From NCBI RefSeq assembly GCF_005503365.1, contig NZ_SCML01000019.1, forward strand, positions 1 through 64,000: a stretch of DNA of 64,000 nucleotides, written 5' to 3'. Source of the DNA: Hydrogenophaga sp. 2FB. Lineage in GTDB: Bacteria; Pseudomonadota; Gammaproteobacteria; Burkholderiales; Burkholderiaceae_C. The notes under the pieces are model-generated. The model had not been told where the DNA came from, searched no databases, and worked only from the letters and a program-made list of their open reading frames with translations. The position numbers and the translations under genes are program-made. This document shows, one piece after another, positions 59,410 to 64,000 of this stretch (positions within the stretch are counted from its first letter, which is position 1; each line of letters starts with the position of its first letter).

Positions 59410-60389
59410 TCAGAAGAGAATGGCTCAAACGCGCGGCCGCCCTGTCCGTCGCCGGTCCCACCGTCCTGTCCCAGGGCAGCGCGCTCGCCGCCTATGCCGA
59501 GCGGCCTGTCACCCTCGTGGCGCCGTTCCCGGCGGGTGGATCGGCCGATGCCTATGCGCGCATCGTCGCGGCCGGCCTGTCGGAAGAACTCCGCCAACCG
59601 GTGGTGGTGCAGAACAAGCCGGGCGCCTCGGGCGGGCTCGGCATCCAGACCGTGGTGCGCTCGGCGCCGGATGGCTACACCCTGGGCCTGGCGGGCATCG
59701 GCACCATGCTGCTGATGCCGCTGACCTCGCCCAAGCCCATGTTCGATCCGATGAAAGACCTGACGCTGCTGGGGCAGGTGGTGGCCACGCCCGTGGTCAT
59801 GGTGGTGGGTTCGGGCGTCAAGGCGAAAACGGTGGCGGAATTCGTTGGGGAAGCCAAGCGCAGACCCGGTGCCTTGACCGTGGCGTCCACCGGCGTAGGC
59901 GGCGGCACGCACGTGATCGCGGAACTCTTCCAGCAGGCCACAGGCACCCAGCTGCTCCACGTCCCTTACCAAGGGTCGACCCAGGTCATGCAGGACATGC
60001 TCGGCGGCCAGGTCGATGTGTTCTTCGGCGAAATTCCGGCACTGCTGCCGCAGATCAAGGCGGGCAAGCTGCGGGTGCTGCTCACCGCCACCACGCAGCG
60101 TCTCAAGTGGCTGCCCGAGGTCCCGACCGCGGCGCAGGCCGGCGTGCCGCAGGTGCTTCTGAGCGGCGAGTACGGCCTGGTCGGCCCCGCCGGCTTGCCA
60201 GCGGCGGTGTCGAGCGCCATCGAACGGGCCTTGCTCAAAACCATGGCCACGGCCGACGCAGCCGACAAAATGGACAAGGGCTTCGGCATTCCGACGCTCA
60301 AGTCCGGCGAGGCCTACCGCGCCTATCTGCAGGCCGAGACGCAGCGCTGGAGGCCCGTGATCAAGGCAGCCAACATCACCACCGAATAG
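59406..60389 (+). CDS. Bug/TctC family substrate-binding protein
   Basis: A 327-residue periplasmic protein. The N-terminus IRREWLKRAAALSVAGPTVLS looks like a twin-arginine-type signal (RREWLK), cleaved near ALAAYA (about residue 31). Motifs are RPVTLVAPFPAGGSADAYAR, VVVQNKPGASGGLG, PDGYTLGLAG, HVPYQGSTQVMQDMLGG and WLPEVPTAAQAGVP. The start overlaps the deacylase stop (ATGA). Its fold is the same as the C-terminal half of the regulator encoded at 56401, so both may bind the same ligand in different compartments. Confidence 0.93.
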   Translation: MIRREWLKRAAALSVAGPTVLSQGSALAAYAERPVTLVAPFPAGGSADAYARIVAAGLSEELRQPVVVQNKPGASGGLGIQTVVRSAPDGYTLGLAGIGTMLLMPLTSPKPMFDPMKDLTLLGQVVATPVVMVVGSGVKAKTVAEFVGEAKRRPGALTVASTGVGGGTHVIAELFQQATGTQLLHVPYQGSTQVMQDMLGGQVDVFFGEIPALLPQIKAGKLRVLLTATTQRLKWLPEVPTAAQAGVPQVLLSGEYGLVGPAGLPAAVSSAIERALLKTMATADAADKMDKGFGIPTLKSGEAYRAYLQAETQRWRPVIKAANITTE

Positions 60390-60445
60390 GTCGCGACACC
60401 GACCAGCCCGCTGGGACCCCGTCGCCAGCGGGCCGCGTGAAGCGC

Positions 60446-60479
60446 GGCCGGCGCGTGGAGGACGGCCCACGCGCCGGCC
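60446..60479. repeat. long hairpin after the Bug gene
   Basis: GGCCGGCGCGTGG (60446-60458) and CCACGCGCCGGCC (60467-60479) form a perfect 13-bp stem with an 8-nt loop. A weaker hairpin GCCCGCTGG/CCAGCGGGC precedes it. There is no T-tract, so it could be a transcript-stabilising or weak terminator structure at the end of the 58354-60389 operon. Confidence 0.45.
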
Positions 60480-60562
60480 CGTGAAACCGTCATCGAAAAG
60501 ACATCCGTTCGTCACGGTCGCTACACGGCCGGTCTCTACAACCGGGGTTTCTCACAAAACCC

Positions 60563-62461
60563 ATGAGACCACCGATGCGCCCCCTGCTTCCTGCCTTCGC
60601 CACCCCCTCTCGCCTGTTCGCCGCTTCCCTGATGATGACGGCCGTGCTCGCCGCCTGTGGTGGTGGCGGTGGCAGCAATGCGCCTGCGCCCGGCCCCGGC
60701 GCTGACGCCACGCCCACCGGGCTCACACTGGAAAAAATCGGCGGTTACAGCACCGGCCAGTTCGGCGTAAGCGCGGCTGAAATCCCCGCGTTCGATGCTG
60801 CCAGCAAACGCCTGTTCGTGGTCAACGCCCAGCTCGGCGCGGTCGACGTGCTCAACCTCGCGGACCCGACCCACCCGGTGAAGATCGGCGCGATCGACGC
60901 CACCACCGTGCTGCCCGGCGCCAGCATCAACAGCGTGGCCGTGCACAACGGCGTCGTCGCCGTGGCCATCCAGGCCCCGGTCAAAACCGACAACGGCCGC
61001 ATGGCGCTGTACCGCGCGAGCGACCTCACCCTGATCAGCGCCGTCACCATCGGCGCCCTGCCCGACATGCTCACCTTCACGCCCGACGGCAACACCGTGC
61101 TGGTGGCCAACGAAGGCGAGCCCAGCGACGACTACCAGATCGACCCCGAAGGCAGCATCAGCGTCATCCACGTGCGCAACCTCGCCGCGCCGGTGGTGCG
61201 CACCGCCGACTTCACCGCTTTCAACGCCCAGGCCGCCGCGCTGCGCACGGCGGGCGTGCGCATCTCCGGCCCCGGCGCCACCGTCGCGCAAGACCTCGAG
61301 CCCGAGTACATCGCCATCTCGGCCGACGGCACCACCGCGTGGGTGACGCTGCAAGAGAACAACGCCATGGCCAAGGTGAACATCGCCACCGCCACGGTCA
61401 CCGACATCCTGCCGCTCGGCTTCAAAGACCACGGCGTGGCGGGCAACGAACTCGACGCGTCGGACACCGAAGGCGGCGCGATCAACATCAAGACCTGGCC
61501 CGGCGTGCACGGCATGTACCTGCCCGACGCCATGGCCTCGTACACCGTGGGTGGGAACACCTACCTCGTCACTGCCAACGAAGGCGACGCGCGCGCCTGG
61601 GGCGAAGGCGACGCGGCCTACTGGGGCGGCGACGCCAGCAAAGGTTTCGTGGAAGAGTTCCGCGTGAAGCACCTGGTGAACAAGAACGGCTGGGCCGGAC
61701 GCGCGGGCGACGACCTGCCACCGCAACTCAACGCGATGGCCGCTGGCGGCCTGCTCAACCCCGCCGTCTTCGGCTACTGCGGCGCCATCAACGGCGACCC
61801 GGTGGGCTGCCGTGCCGACAACCAACTCGGCCGCCTCAACATCAGCTGGACCATGGGCTACCGCATGGACGCCTTGGGTGCGCCGGTGATGTTCAACGCG
61901 GCGGGCGTGCAAGACCCGGCCGGCAACCGCCTCATGTACGACAAGCTCTACAGCTACGGCGGCCGCTCGTTCAGCATCTGGGATGCGAACGGCGCGTTGG
62001 TGTGGGACTCGGGCGCGGAGATCGAGAAGTTCCTCGCCAGCGCCGACTGCAAACTCGGCACCACCCGCAGCATCCCGTGCGCCACCTGGTTCAACTCGGG
62101 CCACGACGAAGGCAACGCGCTCGACAGCCGCAGCGACGCCAAAGGCCCCGAGCCCGAAGGCATCGCACTCGGCCAGATCGGCAACAAGACCTTCGCCTTC
62201 ATCGGCCTGGAGCGCATGGGCGGCGTGCTGGTGTACGACATCACCGTCCCCACGGCGCCCAAGCGCGTGGACTACCTCAACACGCGAGACGACTGGGCCA
62301 CGGCCGACCCGTCCACCGTGCTCGCCACGGCGGGCGACCTCGGTCCCGAAGGCCTGGTGTTCATCCCGGCCGCGCGCTCGCCCAACGGCAAGCCACTGCT
62401 GGTGGTGGGCAACGAGGTGAGTGGCACCACAGCCGTGATGCAGATCAACCTGAAGTACTGA
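60563..62461 (+). CDS. choice-of-anchor I family lipoprotein
   Basis: A 632-residue exported protein. The N-terminus has a lipobox (MMTAVLAACGGGGG; lipidated Cys32) followed by a Gly/Pro linker. The body is a beta-propeller-like fold with NEGEPSDDY, VWVTLQEN-like AWVTLQENNAMAKV, DTEGGAINIKTWPG, TANEGDARAWG and ERMGGVLVYDIT, all typical of the choice-of-anchor I group, once annotated as alkaline-phosphatase-like. It sits on the outer or inner membrane facing the periplasm. ATG 60563 or 60575 could be the start; neither has a strong site. Function not established. Confidence 0.88.
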   Translation: MRPPMRPLLPAFATPSRLFAASLMMTAVLAACGGGGGSNAPAPGPGADATPTGLTLEKIGGYSTGQFGVSAAEIPAFDAASKRLFVVNAQLGAVDVLNLADPTHPVKIGAIDATTVLPGASINSVAVHNGVVAVAIQAPVKTDNGRMALYRASDLTLISAVTIGALPDMLTFTPDGNTVLVANEGEPSDDYQIDPEGSISVIHVRNLAAPVVRTADFTAFNAQAAALRTAGVRISGPGATVAQDLEPEYIAISADGTTAWVTLQENNAMAKVNIATATVTDILPLGFKDHGVAGNELDASDTEGGAINIKTWPGVHGMYLPDAMASYTVGGNTYLVTANEGDARAWGEGDAAYWGGDASKGFVEEFRVKHLVNKNGWAGRAGDDLPPQLNAMAAGGLLNPAVFGYCGAINGDPVGCRADNQLGRLNISWTMGYRMDALGAPVMFNAAGVQDPAGNRLMYDKLYSYGGRSFSIWDANGALVWDSGAEIEKFLASADCKLGTTRSIPCATWFNSGHDEGNALDSRSDAKGPEPEGIALGQIGNKTFAFIGLERMGGVLVYDITVPTAPKRVDYLNTRDDWATADPSTVLATAGDLGPEGLVFIPAARSPNGKPLLVVGNEVSGTTAVMQINLKY

Positions 62462-62467
62462 CCGACT

Positions 62468-63730
62468 TCAGCCCGAAGCCAGCGGCCGCAGCGCCGCTGG
62501 CAACCAGCCCACCAGCCGCCCATGGATGTGAGCTTCGTTCCGCTGCCACCAGATGCCCAGCGCCACCACGCCCAGCCCCAACAGCGTCAGGGCAAACGGG
62601 AACAACAAGCTGTCGGAAAACACCCGGTACGCCAGGTAGCCCAGGTAGCTCGCCACGCCCAAAGCCCCCAACACCGTGAACACACGCCTTCCAATGGCGG
62701 CGCCCAGGAACACCAACAACACATTCAACAATGCATACAACAGTTTGTTGAATTCGGATTCGCTCTCGCGCAGGCTCAGGCCCGCCCAGAACATGATCGC
62801 GCCGAACAGGTACAGCCAGAACGCGAAGTCCTGCCGGTCTTCGGCGTTCTCCGCGGTGCGGGTGCGCAAGTCCACCCACACGGCGATCGCGCAGGTGGCC
62901 AGGCCGAACACCAGCGACATGTCGCGCGCGAACGCCCAGTCGAAGCCTTCCTTCTGCATCGCCATGTGCGAGAAGTCCATGCAGAGGTACCAGATGGTGA
63001 CGGCCACCGGCATCACCATGAACGGCAGCTTGTAGCGGTACAGCAGCACCACGGCCGCGGCCAGAGTGGCGAACTCCAACGTGAGCCAGCGCCAGTCGAC
63101 GATGCGGTGGTAATCGCGGTAGCTGTCCGAGCCACCGTCGGGCCACAGGCCAACGCCGACCTGGAACGCCCACACCGCCAGGGGCACCAGGCAAACGGCC
63201 AGCGTGGCCAGAATGCCCGCCGGGGTGCGCAAGCCCTTTTGCAGCAGGTTGCCCGCCACCAGCAGCGCGCCCGTGAAATAGCCCATCGCCAGGGCGAACA
63301 CGCCCCAGGCGCCAAACAACTCCCAGCCCAGCGACATGAACAGCGTCATGGCGCCAATGGCCAGCATGCCGCCGAAGTAATAGAGCGTGTTGGTGAAACT
63401 GAAGGCGGGCCCACGGTCCAGCGGTGCGTGCCCGGGCATCGTCCGCAGGGTGTTGGCTGCGGCGACAGTGTCCTCGTGCGCGAGTTGGGCCGCCGTGGGC
63501 ACCGCGGAAGCGCCTCCCAGCGCCACGCGCAGCGGGCTGCCCGGCGTGGCCCATGACGCCCACAGCGCATGCGCCTCGCCCTGCGCGATGGCGCCGCGCG
63601 CCACGGCGGCCTCCACATCGCTCCAGCCAATCTGCACGCGCACCGAGGGCAGAAAGACGTCCTCGGTCTGGGTGATTTCCCAGCGCGTGGGCTCGTCGCT
63701 GGGCATGGTGTCGGGATTCTCGTTGTTCAT
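62468..63730 (-). CDS. DUF2157-type polytopic membrane protein
   Basis: A 420-residue protein. The first 100 residues are soluble (EITQTEDVFLPSVRVQIGWSD, with an ARGAIAQGEAHALWASW helix). Then about eleven transmembrane segments follow, such as NTLYYFGGMLAIGAMTLFMSL, GILATLAVCLVPLAVWAF and YALLNVLLVFLGAAIG. The soluble-then-polytopic layout matches DUF2157. AGGAAG lies 7 nt before the ATG. It converges with the lipoprotein gene (6-bp gap) and diverges from glnS. Function unknown. Confidence 0.82.
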   Translation of the reverse strand: MNNENPDTMPSDEPTRWEITQTEDVFLPSVRVQIGWSDVEAAVARGAIAQGEAHALWASWATPGSPLRVALGGASAVPTAAQLAHEDTVAAANTLRTMPGHAPLDRGPAFSFTNTLYYFGGMLAIGAMTLFMSLGWELFGAWGVFALAMGYFTGALLVAGNLLQKGLRTPAGILATLAVCLVPLAVWAFQVGVGLWPDGGSDSYRDYHRIVDWRWLTLEFATLAAAVVLLYRYKLPFMVMPVAVTIWYLCMDFSHMAMQKEGFDWAFARDMSLVFGLATCAIAVWVDLRTRTAENAEDRQDFAFWLYLFGAIMFWAGLSLRESESEFNKLLYALLNVLLVFLGAAIGRRVFTVLGALGVASYLGYLAYRVFSDSLLFPFALTLLGLGVVALGIWWQRNEAHIHGRLVGWLPAALRPLASG

Positions 63731-63806
63731 CTCGGGCTTCCTCTTCCTTGGTTCCTCGTCCGGGAGCGGTCACGATACCGGAAAACCCACGCCCTCCATT
63801 CGGGCT

Positions 63807-63826
63807 GGCGGGGCCCGGGCCCCGCC
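63807..63826. repeat. 20-bp perfect palindrome between the DUF2157 gene and glnS
   Basis: GGCGGGGCCC-GGGCCCCGCC is a perfect palindrome of 20 bp made only of G and C, in the 119-bp divergent region. It could be a regulator site or extruded hairpin; there is no T-tract. The role is unknown. Confidence 0.4.
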
Positions 63827-63849
63827 CGGCCACATCAATAGAATGCGTC

Positions 63850-64000
63850 ATGAGCTCCACCACCCCCGCCGCAGAAGGCGAACACAAAGTCAGCAATTTC
63901 CTGCGCCAGATCATCGAAAACGATCTGGACAAAGGCACGTACCAAAGCCGCCTCTGGGCCGGCAGCCCCGGCGATGCCGCGCACCAGGCCAGCGGCCAGC
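63850..64000 (+). CDS. glnS: glutaminyl-tRNA synthetase, N-terminal fragment
   Basis: The first 50 codons are present. VSNFLRQIIENDLDKGTYQ is the conserved N-terminal helix of bacterial GlnRS, and the SRLWAGSPGDAAHQASGQ insertion is as in Burkholderiales homologues before the catalytic RFPPEPNG motif. The ATG at 63850 is chosen by this match. The gene continues beyond the window. Confidence 0.85.
   Translation, partial: MSSTTPAAEGEHKVSNFLRQIIENDLDKGTYQSRLWAGSPGDAAHQASGQ

Overview
The window is about 66% G+C and reads as a chromosomal segment of a betaproteobacterium of the order Burkholderiales. The family Comamonadaceae (Hydrogenophaga-like) is my best guess. The inference rests on the many Bug/TctC solute-binding proteins, the Burkholderia-type porin, the VanAB/LigAB-type aromatic genes, the mutS-Anbu pair, and dense operons with 1-8 bp overlaps. 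It was made by eye, without a database. I see no rRNA, tRNA, CRISPR array, transposase or prophage.

Layout. 1-2824: a DNA-ligase-like protein without its catalytic lysine, small hypothetical proteins and an MBL-fold hydrolase. 2809-11779: an aromatic catabolism block. On the minus strand it runs MarR, Rieske oxygenase, its reductase, an alpha/beta hydrolase, a SnoaL-like protein, a LysR regulator with two HTH domains, a porin and an FAD oxidoreductase. The ring-cleaving ligA-ligB pair lies divergently on the plus strand. 11808-13297: homocysteine methyltransferase and a GFA protein. 13327-18451: GST, TauD, Bug and IlvD/Edd, followed by a GntR regulator gene.

18494-39438 is a large acyl-CoA/dicarboxylate block made of two minus-strand operons, each ending in a clear intrinsic terminator (24756-24786 and 18494-18525), plus a divergent plus-strand operon. 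It holds a complete Liv-type ABC transporter, two Bug proteins, three CaiB/BaiF CoA-transferases, two FAS1/MaoC-type (de)hydratases, a CitE-like lyase, two dehydrogenases, an SMP-30 lactonase-like protein, an isochorismatase-fold protein, DUF2889 and a full-length pyruvate carboxylase. All three promoter regions carry the word AATGCATTCT. Together the genes resemble the mesaconyl-CoA/citramalyl-CoA part of the 3-hydroxypropionate bicycle, yielding pyruvate for Pyc.

39710-48836: mutS, an Anbu-type proteasome homologue, an alpha/beta hydrolase, a PAS histidine kinase, two small membrane proteins and a LytS/LytTR two-component pair. 48843-53533: a second acyl-CoA operon (CaiB, AcuI-like reductase, Bug, MaoC) divergent from a LysR regulator. 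53584-54755: a Tyr/Pro-repeat secreted protein and a DUF924 protein.

54804-60389 is the most unusual region. A HAL/PAL-family protein that lacks the MIO-forming Ala-Ser-Gly diverges from a 599-residue protein in which a LysR-type regulator is fused in frame to a cytoplasmic Bug/TctC domain. After this come a DoeB-like N-acyl deacylase and a normal exported Bug protein. I propose a sensing and catabolic module for an N-acylated amino acid, in which the regulator carries its own copy of the binding-protein fold. 60563-64000: a choice-of-anchor-I lipoprotein, a DUF2157 membrane protein and the start of glnS.
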